NCBI GenBank assembly: GCA_035772405.1
Contig: JAYKKM010000143.1
Coordinates: forward strand, 1,487,501 to 1,551,500
Source of the DNA: Chrysogorgia sp. JL179-B06
Taxonomy: Eukaryota; Cnidaria; Anthozoa; Scleralcyonacea; Chrysogorgiidae
Direction: 5' to 3'
DNA length: 64,000 bases
The notes under the pieces were generated by a model. The model searched no databases and had not been told where the DNA came from. It saw only the letters and a program-made list of their open reading frames with translations. The stretch's first letter is position 1; each line of letters opens with the position of its first letter. Of this stretch, positions 10,554 to 22,300 are shown in pieces. The translations under genes were made by a program, and so were the position numbers.

Positions 10554-10753
10554 AAATGAAGATGAAACGACTCAACAAATTTGACTGGGCATATTTTTTA
10601 CTATTTAGTTTCGTACCACGAGATGTAGCACTCTTCAGATAAAAAAGCCCAACCCTTAGGCTTTTTTATCTGAAGGGTGCCACATCTCGTGGTACGAAAC
10701 TAAATAGTAATAAATATGCCTAGTCAAATTTGTTGAGTCGTTTCATCTTCATT
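10554..10753. mobile_element. near-perfect 200-base hairpin
   Basis: The left arm from AAATGAAGATGAAACGACTC and the right arm ending GAGTCGTTTCATCTTCATTT pair over about 95 positions, with a loop near CAACCCTTA. Only a few mismatches are seen. It is non-coding. It is bounded by (AT)n on both sides. It is most likely a foldback MITE, and transcription would give a long double-stranded stem. Confidence 0.75.
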
Positions 10754-10766
10754 TAATTATGCTCTG

Positions 10767-10768
<2 letters not shown>

Positions 10769-10842
<74 letters not shown>
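10769..10842. repeat. (TA)n microsatellite
   Basis: A nearly pure TA run of about 74 bases. Confidence 0.95.
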
Positions 10843-10843
<1 letters not shown>

Positions 10844-11065
10844 AGACGCTAGGTATACCAGTAACGCTTACTATTAAATGGTTATTAAACCGTGTCAAAT
10901 TGTTGAAAATTGTCATAATAGAATTGCTTCGTTCTTTAATATTACATTACTCTAGGTTTAGCTAAAAGTAAATAATAAATACGATTTCACATTCTTGATT
11001 TCAGTAAATTTAAATTAAAAAGTTGACGGATATTCTATAATCGCTCCCGTGTCTCTGAGCTATCA

Positions 11066-11225
11066 GTTAAGCCTGGTTTCCATATGGTCGCTACGCTGTC
11101 TTTACGGTCGCGGAAGTGAAGCAGTGAAGCGTGTTTCTTTTGTCATAACAAAAGAAACACGCATCACTACTTTACTTCTGCGACCGTAAAGACAGCGTAG
11201 CGACCATATGGAAACCAGGCTTTAG
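11066..11225. mobile_element. near-perfect 160-base hairpin AAGCCTGGTTTCC
   Basis: The left arm AAGCCTGGTTTCCATATGGT and the right arm ACCATATGGAAACCAGGCTT are exact complements at the ends, and pairing continues almost to a loop of a few bases near 11143. A single end of the same family appears at 40408 (AAGCCTGGTTTCCATATGAT), so the family is dispersed. Confidence 0.75.
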
Positions 11226-11570
11226 CGGCTGGCCATAGCATTTGGTCATGCTATGCTAAATTATAATCATCTGCATATTTTGAAAACAATATATTTCTGA
11301 ATTTTGAATAATAATATGTAATTCATCTTAGAGTTTACATATCATGACCAGTTGTCATGGCCTGCTTCGCCACTACAAAATAGTGAAAGCTCGGGAAAAA
11401 GGTTGTTATCGTGTGGGGTATATACGTCTGGTTCAATGCTAAACACATTGAAAATTCATCATCTTAACGCTGACCTTATCATTTCATAATGTTGACCTTA
11501 TCTTAACGCTGACCTTATCATCAGACACGGACACAGATGCCGAGGGTATTGCAAGATATATACGACGAGG

Positions 11571-11650
11571 CGGTTGGGCCTGGATGGCTGATTACCGAAT
11601 AATTCCTAAGTACATAAACCGTTTTTACGAAGGGTATGCACGTTCTCGTA

Positions 11651-11691
<41 letters not shown>

Positions 11692-12245
11692 TCAGGGGAG
11701 ATATGCTCCGATTTTTTAACCCCTGCAACAAGTCCAGCAGCTGTATTTTGAATTCGCTGTAACTTGCTCAATTAAGTTTCTGGTAAGCCATATAGGATGC
11801 TATTACAGCTGTCAAGTTTTGATGTTATGAATGCATGCACCAACTTCTCACAGTCCTTTTTACTCAATATTTCCTGATCTTGCCAATATTTCTGAAGCAA
11901 AAGTGGCCGATTTACAAATGTTATTTACATGAGTATTTAATTTTCAATGTCTATAAACAGCAACACCGAGATCACGTGCAACCGGAGCCGGTTGGATAAT
12001 AGCCATGTATCTTATGTATTTAGACTCCAAAACTGTTTTCAGAATTGAAATCGAGTAAATATTGGCCGAGATACCGTTCAAAATCTACGTACGACGAACC
12101 GGCTTTTAAGGATTTGTTATCGACAGACGAGGTCTGGGCACTGGGGACCATGTATGGGGAAAAGAAACTCTAGGGGTGGGGTGGGGTTGGGGTAGTGGTA
12201 GAAAAGGCGGGCGAGGGGGTTATTGCGAATTCGTATTTCTAGTAG
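11571..12245. repeat. relic related to the 53.8-54.6 kb repeat element
   Basis: Shares AGTACATAAACCGTTTTTACG, CTGTTTTCAGAATTGAAAT (diverged) and a terminal GGCGGGCGAGGGGGTTATTG...GTATTTCTAGT with the element at 53.80-54.59 kb, in the same order and orientation. An (AAT)n run at 11648-11691 and intervening unique DNA break it up. The common end CTAGT is compatible with a Helitron-type 3' end, but no clear terminal hairpin is seen. Confidence 0.5.
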
Positions 12246-12490
12246 TAGTTTCAACTACCGGAAATTGTAGTAAAAATGACTACGACTAAGTTAAAATTGA
12301 GTAGTTAAAAACCAGTTATTTTTACTACAGCCGCAATTGTTTTAACTACGAAATGGTAGTTAAAACAACTATCGACAAAGTTAAACTCGAGTAGTTAAAA
12401 TAACTATGTGGAAAAACTAGTCGTTTTTACCACAAAACAACTAAGACAAAGTTACTACGTCCCAGATAGTTAAAACTACTACACGTATAT
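12240..12490. repeat. TAGTTAAAA-rich imperfect repeats
   Basis: Many short direct and inverted copies of TAGTTAAAA and TTTTAACTAC crowd this stretch, just upstream of the first EGF exon seen. It has no coding potential. Confidence 0.6.
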
Positions 12491-12551
12491 ATGTGGTTAT
12501 TTTTACTACCTGAAAATAACAGTGTAATCATATTTCACATTTCCTTTTTAG

Positions 12552-12668
12552 ATATTAATGAATGTGATCATTCTCCATGTCACTCGAACGCCACTTGCAC
12601 AAATATAATTGGATCATTTCAATGTTCCTGTGATGAAGGATTCAGTGGAAGTGGATTTTTTTGTACAG
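12552..12668 (+). CDS. EGF exon, type A (1)
   Basis: 117 bp, acceptor TTTTTAG, donor ACAG/GTATAA, phase 1 at both ends. The domain is D-I-N-E-C-D-H-S-P-C, then SNATCTNIIGSFQCSC and GFSGSGFFC. The SNATC part contains an N-glycosylation sequon (N-A-T) shared by all type A copies. Confidence 0.9.
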
Positions 12669-15429
12669 GTATAATTTATTTTGTGATATAAAAGTGTTGA
12701 GCTTCATAGGCAGTCTAAAAAAACAAATTAAATACTCTAAAAGGTTAGTGTAGCTACTGCCAAAATAATGTGTAGGTCTAACGTTTCGAGCGAAGGGCAG
12801 TATTTAAGAGTATTCCGTTTGTGTAATTTATTTCGACGTATTGTAAAGTTGTGGAATGCTGTGATCAGATACAAAAACAACTATAATTGCGCATCTATAC
12901 GAAAGGTATTTAGTTAAGTTTGTAATTTGATTAAACATTAAAAAAAGATTTTTAAGTACATCATTTTAAGAAAGTTTACTAGGATCTACAAAGTTTACTA
13001 GGATCTCTCTACTAGGATCTCTCTACTAGGATCTTTCAACTAGGATCTTTCTACTAGGATCTCGCTACTAGGATCTCTCTACTAGGATCTCTCTACTAGC
13101 ATCTCTCTACTAGGATCTCTATACTAGGATCTCTCTACTAGGATCTCTCTACTAGGATCTCTCTACTAGGAACTCTCTACTAGGATCTCTCTACTAGGAT
13201 CTCTCTACTAGGATCTCTCTACTAGGATCTCTCTACTAGGATCTCTCTACTAGGATCTCGCAACTAGGATCTCTCTACTAGGATCTCTCTACTAGGAACT
13301 CTCTACTAGGATCTCTCTACTAGGATCTCTCTACTAGGATCTCTCTACTAGGATCTCTCTACTAGGATCTCGCTACTAGGATCTCTCTACTATAGGATCT
13401 CTCTACTAGGATCTCTCTACTAGGAACTCTCTACTAGGATCTCTCTACTAGGATCTCTCTACTAGTATCTCTTTACTATAGGATCTCTCTACTAGGATCT
13501 CTCTACTAGGATCTCTCTACTAGGATCTCGCAACTAGGATCTCTCTACTAGGATCTCTCTACTAGGATCTCTCTACTAGGATCTCTCAACTAGGATCTCT
13601 CGACTAGGATCTCTCTACTAGGATCGCTCTACTAGTATCTCTCAACTAGGATCTCTCTACTAGGATCTCTCTACTAGGATCTCTCAACTAGGATCTCTCA
13701 ACTAGGATCTCTCTACTAGGATCTCTCTACTAGGATCTCTCTACTAGGATCTCTCTACTAGGATCTCTCTACTAGGATCTCTCTACTACGATCTCTCTAC
13801 TAGGATCTCTCTACTAGGATCTCTCTACTAGGATTCTCTCTACTAGGATTCTCTCAACTAGGATCTCTCAACTAGGATCTCTCAACTAGGATCTCTCTAC
13901 TAGGATCTCTCTACTAGGATCTCTCTACTAGGATCTCTCTACTAGGATCTCTCTACTAGGATCTCTCTACTACGAGCTCACTACTAGGATCTCTCTACTA
14001 GGATTCTCTCTACTAGGATTCTCTCAACTAGGATCTCTCAACTAGGATCTCTCAACTAGGATCTCTCTACTAGGATCTCTCAACTAGGATCTCTCTACTA
14101 GGATCTCTCTACTAGGATCTCTCTACTAGGATCTCTCTACTAGGATCTCTCTACTAGGATCTCTCTACTAGGATCTCTCTACTAGGATCTCTCTACTTGG
14201 ATCTCTCTACTAGGATCTCTCTACTAGGATCTCTCTACTAGGATCTATCTACTAGGATTCTCTCTACTAGGATCTCTCTACTAGGATTCTCTCTACTAGG
14301 ATCTCTCTACTAGGATCTCTCTACTAGGATCTCTCTACTATAGCATCTCTCTACTAGGATCTCTATACTAGGATCTCTCTACTAGGATCTCTCTATTAGG
14401 ATTCTCTCTACTAGGATCTCTCTACTAGGATTCTCTCTACTAGGATCTCTCTACTAGGATCTCTCTACTAGGATCTCTCTACTAGGATCTCTCTACTAGG
14501 ATCTCTCTACTAGGATCTCTCTACTAGGATCTCTCTACTAGGATCTCTCTACTAGGATCTCTCTACTAGGATCTCTCTACTAGGATCTCTCTACTAGGAT
14601 CTCTCTACTAGGATCTCTCTACTAGGATCTCTCTACTAGGATCTCTACTAGGATCTCTCTACTAGGATCTCTCTACTAGGATCTCTCTACTAGGATCTCT
14701 CTACTAGGATCTCTCTACTAGGATCTCGCAACTAGGATCTCTCTACTAGGATCTCTCTACTAGGATCTCTCTACTAGGATCTCTCTACTAGGATCTCTCT
14801 ACTATAAGATCTCTCTACTACGATCTCTCTACTAGGATCTCTCTACTAGGATCTCTCTACTAGGATCTCTGTACTAGGATCTCTCTACTAGGATCTCTCT
14901 ACTAGGATCTCTCTACTATAGGATCTCTCTACTAGGATCTCTCTACTAGGATCTCTTTACTAGGATCTCTCTACTAGGATCTGGAACTCACTACTTGAAA
15001 ACGTTATATCTAATTACTATTAGTCTCAGGGACCACAGCAATTGGTCAATACTGTTGCGGAGGCCACGAATTTTTCTTTGTTAGTGTATGCATTTTTTCC
15101 CGCTGTTTTGGTGTATATATTTATGTGTAAATACAATAATTTAATGTAAGGCGAAGCACATTAAATTTAAATTAAATTAAATTAAATTAAATATCATCAA
15201 ACACATTTTAGATGTAAACGAATGTCAGAAAAATGTTTGCCATGTCATCTCAACCATTAACTGCATTAATGTTCCTGGATCCTATGAGTGTGTATGCCGT
15301 ACAGGGTTTACAGGAAACGGAACAAAATGCAGAGGTGAGAAAAGTTAGAAAAACGTAAGCCTATTATTTAATGAAGTGTAGCAATGATTTTTATTTTTAT
15401 TTAAAATCATGTTTATATACAGGGGATCC

Positions 15430-15515
<86 letters not shown>

Positions 15516-16216
15516 ACCAATTTTTAATTCACCGAAACGTCCATCTTTTTAACGTTTTTTAGACAGACAACGAAATTAAAATTTTTAACTTTTTTTAAAA
15601 ATTGTTATTGGAATAATGCCTGTCTACAATTACTGTATTTTTAATATAAATATATATATATATATATATACTAAGGATTCATGGTGAAGGAAAATTTCGA
15701 GTGTTGGAATATATACATTTTAAGACCAAACCTGGACCAGTTGCGAAAAATGCAACTTCAAGGCCTTCCGGCTGGAATTGAACCCTCGACCCTGCGATGC
15801 TAGTGCAGTGCTCTGACCACTGAGCTACGGAGGCCGTTGCCGAGAACCTAATCACGAGTTCTGTATATATAGTGGTGGTAATGCCGGCATAAAATTCTGG
15901 GTATATTACAAGTAATATTTGGCATTTCACTCGATTGAACTACATGTTCTAAGGATTCATGGTGATGGAAAATTTCAAGTGTTGGAATTTTATTCATTTT
16001 AAGACCAAAGTAGTGACCCTGCGATGCTAGTGCAGTGCTCTGACCACTGAGCTACGGAGGCTGTTGCCGAGAGCCTAGTCGCCAGCCGAGAGCCTAGTCG
16101 TGAGTCAGCCATCGCAGGGTCGCGGGTTCAATAGTCCAGCCGGAAGGCCTTGATGTTGCATTTTCGCAACAGGTCCCGGTTTGGTTTTAAAATATATATA
16201 TTCCAATAATATATCT

Positions 16217-16308
<92 letters not shown>

Positions 16309-19300
16309 TTATGGCCCTTGGCCTTCGGCCTTGAGCCATTTTCAAGACCTCGGGCACAGTTTTCCCTATCCAAATCGAGGTTGGTCGGTAAATAACAAAT
16401 CGAAAAATGTGGTTGAAAAATTGTTTTGAAATATTGTGTTTCTACTTCGCTCGTCACTTTTTTTTCAAACGTTTTTGGATAATAAAATTCACGTTTGCGG
16501 TGATAGCTATCATTATTACTACCCATTTTGAAAACCTATTTTTGAGAGTATCTATGCCACCTACATTATACAACCTGTCCGGTTGCGGTGTCCCTACAGG
16601 AGGATATCGGACCGCTGGCTAGCCAATCAGAGCGCGCGCTTTAGATGGATACCATACCTGGAAAAATAACAAAAGGAACCGCTAATAACGGGTTCTTTAA
16701 TGTCTTTCATCATTTATTTTTAAAAGACACCATGTAATTTGTTTCTAGACTCCTTATTTAAATTTAAAATTTTCTCTGCGGACAATATAATCTCTTTGAA
16801 AAGATCTTGTATTAAGGATGTTAATAATCACATTTACATTTTTAGATGTCAATGAATGCGATCATTCACCATGTCACTCTAATGCCACTTGCACAAATTC
16901 GATTGGATCATTCCAATGTTCTTGTAATAAAGGATTCACTGGCACTGGACGTTTTTGTTCAGGTATAATTTATTTTGACATATCGTAAATTTTGCGAAGG
17001 GATGCGAAAGATAGTAATTTTTAAAAGTTAGTAATTTTTAGTTAAATGTTAAAATGCATCATTTTAAGAAAGATTACTCGTATCATCAAACTAATTTTAT
17101 ATGTAAACGAATGTCAGCAAAATGCTTGACAATGTTCCTGAATCATATGAGTGTTTATGCTGTACATAATTTACAGGAAAAGGGACGAAATGTAAAGCTG
17201 ACAATAATTAGGAAAATATCTTAAGCTTAATTTATAACAATTTTACTTATATTAAATGAATCAAAACATTTTCCTCATTTATTTTGCAAGACAGCCATGT
17301 AATTTGTTTCCTGATGGCCTATTTAAATAAAACATTTTCTTCCATATGTTGAATTACACAATTCAGCATCTGCAAGAAAACCAGAAATCATGGAATGTCT
17401 AAGACCCCGTTCACACGATACCCATACGATATCGTACCGGCATCAAATCATCACGGTATCAACCTGTCACACGGTACCGGTATCATTTCATGCCGTTACG
17501 GTGTTGCGTTCACACGATGCCGGTATGATTTCGAGTTTTTGATTATTGCTGACCGTTTTGATCGCAGTCACTATTATATTCGATACTGCCATAAACGATT
17601 AAACGCTATTATGCCTCCGAAGAAAAAAACAAAAAGTAGCGAAGAATCGGTTCCAAGCTTTGCCTGGACCGATGAGGAAATATCATTACTTCTTAATGTA
17701 GTTCGAGATTACAAGTCGAAACAGATACACGATGGTTTGACTGGGAGTCGATCAAATCAAAGTATGTCGACATAACTGAAATTTTTGTCGAACAATATCC
17801 AAGTAAAGAAGAAAAAAAAAAGGAGAAGTCGATCGAGAAAGTTTCCCTAGGTATGAACCAGAAAAGGACTTCACAAAAGAAATAATTCTATCAAAGATTA
17901 AAACCCTTCGAGGGAAGTACAAAGCTGCCCTTGATAGCGGAAGTGCCCTTGATTTCGTTTGCCTAGCTGTGATAAAATGGTTAATAAAATGCGTCTTTTC
18001 TTTTTACTGTCCGTCAAACGTTGTTGTAATAAACTTAAGTTCAGTTGTAATGTGCTACACAAGCCTGTTAGGATCGCCAATATGGAAAACCCAACTATCA
18101 ACTTCATTATTAAACTCCATTTTTATTAAAATTCCCGCCACCGCGCTTCTTTTACCCCGTATTTTTTAGCAGAGACAAAAGTTTCGTAAAACGGTGATGA
18201 AATCATTACGGTTAGGTGTTCACACGATGCCGGTAAGGAATAATTTCGTTACGGTTTCATATCGTTCCGGTTAGCATTACGGTTACGTTTCATGTCATTT
18301 CATGCCGGTATCGTGTGAACGCAAGGCTTAACCGTAACGATTTCATTTCGTACCGGCATCGTGTGAACGGGGTCTAATTATCTTACATGTAGGTCATTAA
18401 TATAATCATATTTCATATTTCCTTTTTAGATATCAATGAATGTGATCATTCTCCATGTGACTCTAATGCCACTTGCACAAATATAATTGGATCATTTCAA
18501 TGTTCCTGTAATCAAGGATTCAGTGGCACTGGATTCTTTTGTCTAGGTATAATTTATTTTGACGTATTGTAAATATGTCGAATTTGTGATCAGATGTGAA
18601 AGATTTCAATTAATACAATAACTGTGCATGTATCACATATAAGTGCAACTGCATCATTTTAAGAAACATACTGCAAAGTTTTAGTATTTTAAAACTAACT
18701 ATATGCAGCACATTAGAGGTATACAGAGTGGGGGTTCTGCGATCTGATAATTTTGATCCACCGATGACATCACTATTTCTACAACGATGTATATTGTTAA
18801 TTTATTTATCTTTGCAGTGTTTATTACGTATCCTATAGTAACTATCTGTATGCCGTGGGAGAAAACGAGAATGCCCAAATAAACAGTGTGAGGGACGGAC
18901 GTGATCATGAGATTAAAGTCATGACGTGTCATGGAACACTGCTCAACGCTCGATTAAGCGATTCCTGTGATGGATAAAATGAAAATCTGTGAAAAGAACT
19001 GTTCGAGATTTAAAACACATATAAAATTAAAACGAGAAATATAAACTTAAAACTTCTTCGCTAAATTGTATAACTTGGCTGTTTTACAACGCCGTTTTCA
19101 TACATTTTCGACGTTGTTAAGGCTAAGATTTCCATAAGCCCACGTTTACAAGAGCCAATAAAGAGTCATGAAAAACTCATTAACGGTTGAAACAAAGAGG
19201 TGAGTGTAGTGAGACAAAGAAAACACACATATCGAGTTAAAAATATTTATCTCAGTTACATATTTTAGTCACGTATACATATTTTCTCCATCGTTTACTT

Positions 19301-22300
19301 TAGCATGATGGCATGTCTCACAGAAGCAAGTGTATGAGAAACACTTAATAGCGGTGCTAAACCGCATAGTTTACTATTACAATAATTTAAAATGATTGAA
19401 GATTCATTCAATGTTTTTACCACAGATGTGATAATCTTTTCGGAATATATGCGAATTACATGTTCTGTGTTGTGAACAATTTAAATGACTTGAAAGAATA
19501 TAAGATTAAGCGTTTTCAAGGCATTACATTCAAAGTATTGCTAAGCAAACTATTACCGATAGACCTAAATAGTCTTTAATATTCCTCTGATAGTGCTAAA
19601 TTGTCCTCCGATAGTCCTCCGATAGTTCTAAATAGCACCATTGCAACAAACAACACCCTGTTGTCAGTGGATCTCCGTTATGAAACATTCTTTCATCTGT
19701 ATTGTAGCTGGATGTACTCAAAATGGCAAGAGAGAAAATGATGGTGAGACGAGGAAGAGCAAGGAGGAGGGGAGCAAGAGTTAAAGTAGGAGCAAGAGGA
19801 GCAAAAGGTGGATGAGCAAAAGGGGAGGAGTAAGACGAAGAGGAGCAAGAGAAGGAGTAAGATGAGGAACTAGAGGAGGAGGAGGAGAAGGAGGAGGAGG
19901 AGAAGGAGGAGGAGGAGAAGGAGGATGAGAAGGAGGAGAAGAAGGAGGAGGAGGAGCAAGAGGAACAGGATTAGGAGGGGGAGCCAGAGGTGGAAGAGGA
20001 GGAGCAATATCATTATCTAATATCAATATCATTCTCTTTATATTCTTTTCCTCAATTCATTAGGGATTCAGGGGGTTGATCAGGATAAGGGTATGGATAA
20101 GGATATAGTTAAAAATGCTTCTCATCTTGCTCCTCCTCTTGTTCCTCCTTCTCCTCTTATTCCTCCTCCTCTTGCTCCTCTTCGCTCCTCTTCTTCACCT
20201 CCTTCTCCTCTTGCTCCTCCTTCTACTCATTTCTCCTCACGCTCCTCCTCCTCTCCTCTTCTTGCTCCTCCTCTTACTCCTCCTTCACCGCCTCCTCTGC
20301 ATCTGGCTCCTCCTCCTTCTCCTACTGCTTCTCTCCTCCTCTTGTTCCTCCTTCTCCTCTTGTTCCTCTTCCAAATCTTTCTCCTCCTCCGCTTGCTCCT
20401 ACACCTCGTGCTCCTCCTACTCTCCTCCTCTTGCTCCTCTTCTTGCTCCTCCTTCACCTCCTCCTCCTCTTTCTCCTCCTTCCACTACTTCTCCTCACGC
20501 TCCTCCTCCTCTTCTTGGTCCACCTCTTGCTCCTCCTTCACCACCACTACTTCTCCTTCTCCTCACGCTCCTCCTCCTCTTTCTCCTCATTCCACTACGT
20601 CTCCTCACGCTCCTCCTCCTCTTCTTGCTCCACCTCTTGCTCCTCCTTCACCACCTCATCCTCAGGCTCCTCCTCCTCTTCTCCTCTTGCTCCTCCTCTT
20701 ACTCCTCCTTCACCTCCTCCCCCTCTTTCTCCTCCTTCTACGCCTCCTCCTTTTTCTCCTACTCCTGCTCCTCCCTCTTTCTCCTCCTCTTCTCACCATC
20801 ATCTCTTTTCATTTTCACCATCCATATCCATAATTAGTATGCATTTTATAGGCATTTACATATTTTATTGTTGTATCTAAAGTTAATACCAAATTCCACT
20901 TTGAGTACATCCAGCCACAATACAGGTGGAAGGATATTTCATGATGGTAGTCACAGGAATCGCATAATCGATATACGAGAGTTAGAAATGCGATAGCTCG
21001 ACCAACATTTTTAAAATCCATCTCCTTGCAAACAAATTCAAAGTAGATTGGGTTGAGTTGAACGATTAGCCTGTCGTAAACCTCTTCATATTCATCAAGA
21101 CATTTGTTAATATGAAAGCATAATATATCTTTGTCGATATCGATCTTACTTCTTCCCAATTCGTCCTAAATAATATGCATGGTAGATACTAGGTCTAGAT
21201 AGATAAGACTGAGCGGCTTGAGCAGTGTTCTATAACACGTCATGACATTAATATCATGCATGATCACTTCCATCCATCACACAGTTTATTTAGCATGCTC
21301 GTCCTCCCCCACAGCATACAGTTAGTTACTAGGATACTCAATAAACACTGCAAAAATGAATAAATTAATATAAAAATATTGATGTCATCAGTGGATCAAA
21401 GTGATCCACCAGCCGCAGAAACCCCTCTATGTATACTACACACACTACTTTAAAATTATATGAAGAAATTTTGCTTTTAGATGTGAATGTCAGAAAAATG
21501 TTTGCCATGTTAACTCAACCATTAACTGTATTATCTTATTTACAGTTATCTAGATCATGATAGCGAAAAACTGTGCCCGAGGTTTTGGATACGGGCTTTT
21601 TTCAAGACCGAGGACACAGTTTTTTCCTATCCTGATCGAGATAGTTCGGTAAATAACATACTTATTTTTTCCGGTCCTAGAAAAATTGTGGTATTTTTTG
21701 GTATCATGTGTTGCTACTTCGCTCGTCATTTTCTTTTTCATACTCTTCTGGATAATAAAATTCAATTTTAATGTGATAGCTCTCATTATCACTGTCCATT
21801 TTGGCAAGTTTTGAAACACTGACAACCTAACTTCGCGAAAAAAATAGTAAAATTTCGATAACGTTTTTGTTTTGAGAGTATCTAGCTAGCAACCTATGAG
21901 CGGTCCGGTTGTGGGTTCCCTACAGGAGGATATCGAATCCCTCGCTACCCATTCAGAGCGCACTATTCAGATGCATACCATATCTGGAAAAATAACAAAA
22001 GAAACTGTTATCAATGAATTCTAGCTTTGATATTTTTCATGATTTATTTTTAAAAGACACCATGTAATTTGTTTCTATAAAATTATATAAAATTTTCTCT
22101 GCGGATACGATTAATTACACAATTGAGCATTTGGAAAAGGACAAGAAATCATATAATCTCTTAAAAAGATCTTGTATGAAGGTCATTAATAATCACATTC
22201 GCTTTTTTAGATATTAATGAATGTGATTATTCACCATGTCACTCTAACGCCACTTGCACAAATTCAATTGGATCATTTCAATGTTCATGTAATCAAGGAT

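Larger units (their letters stand above)
18716..21437. mobile_element. 2.7-kb foldback element with purine and pyrimidine arms
   Basis: Left end GTATACAGAGTGGGGGTTCT and the complementary right end (AGAAACCCCTCTATGTATAC, diverged) open arms of at least 240 bases. For example, GCAGTGTTTATTACGTATCC at 18815 matches the complement of GGATACTCAATAAACACTGC near 21330. Symmetry reappears further in: GTAGCTGGATGTACTCAAAA near 19706 is mirrored by TTTGAGTACATCCAGCCACA near 20898. The interior has a 270-base GGAGGA purine tract followed by a 700-base CTCCTC pyrimidine tract. It lies in an EGF intron. Confidence 0.7.

Noticed and set aside
12976..14982. CRISPR array
   Set aside because: Units are 14 bases with no unique spacers and the genome is eukaryotic; it is a minisatellite.
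15371..16526. Tyr-Ile repeat frames
   Set aside because: Translations of (TA)n microsatellites.
19781..20032. Proline-rich frame on the minus strand
   Set aside because: Complement of the GGAGGA tract, compositional artefact.
20093..20880. Overlapping leucine/proline/serine-rich frames up to 246 codons
   Set aside because: Produced by the CTCCTC tract; no start context, domain or splice support, and two overlapping frames are equally open.
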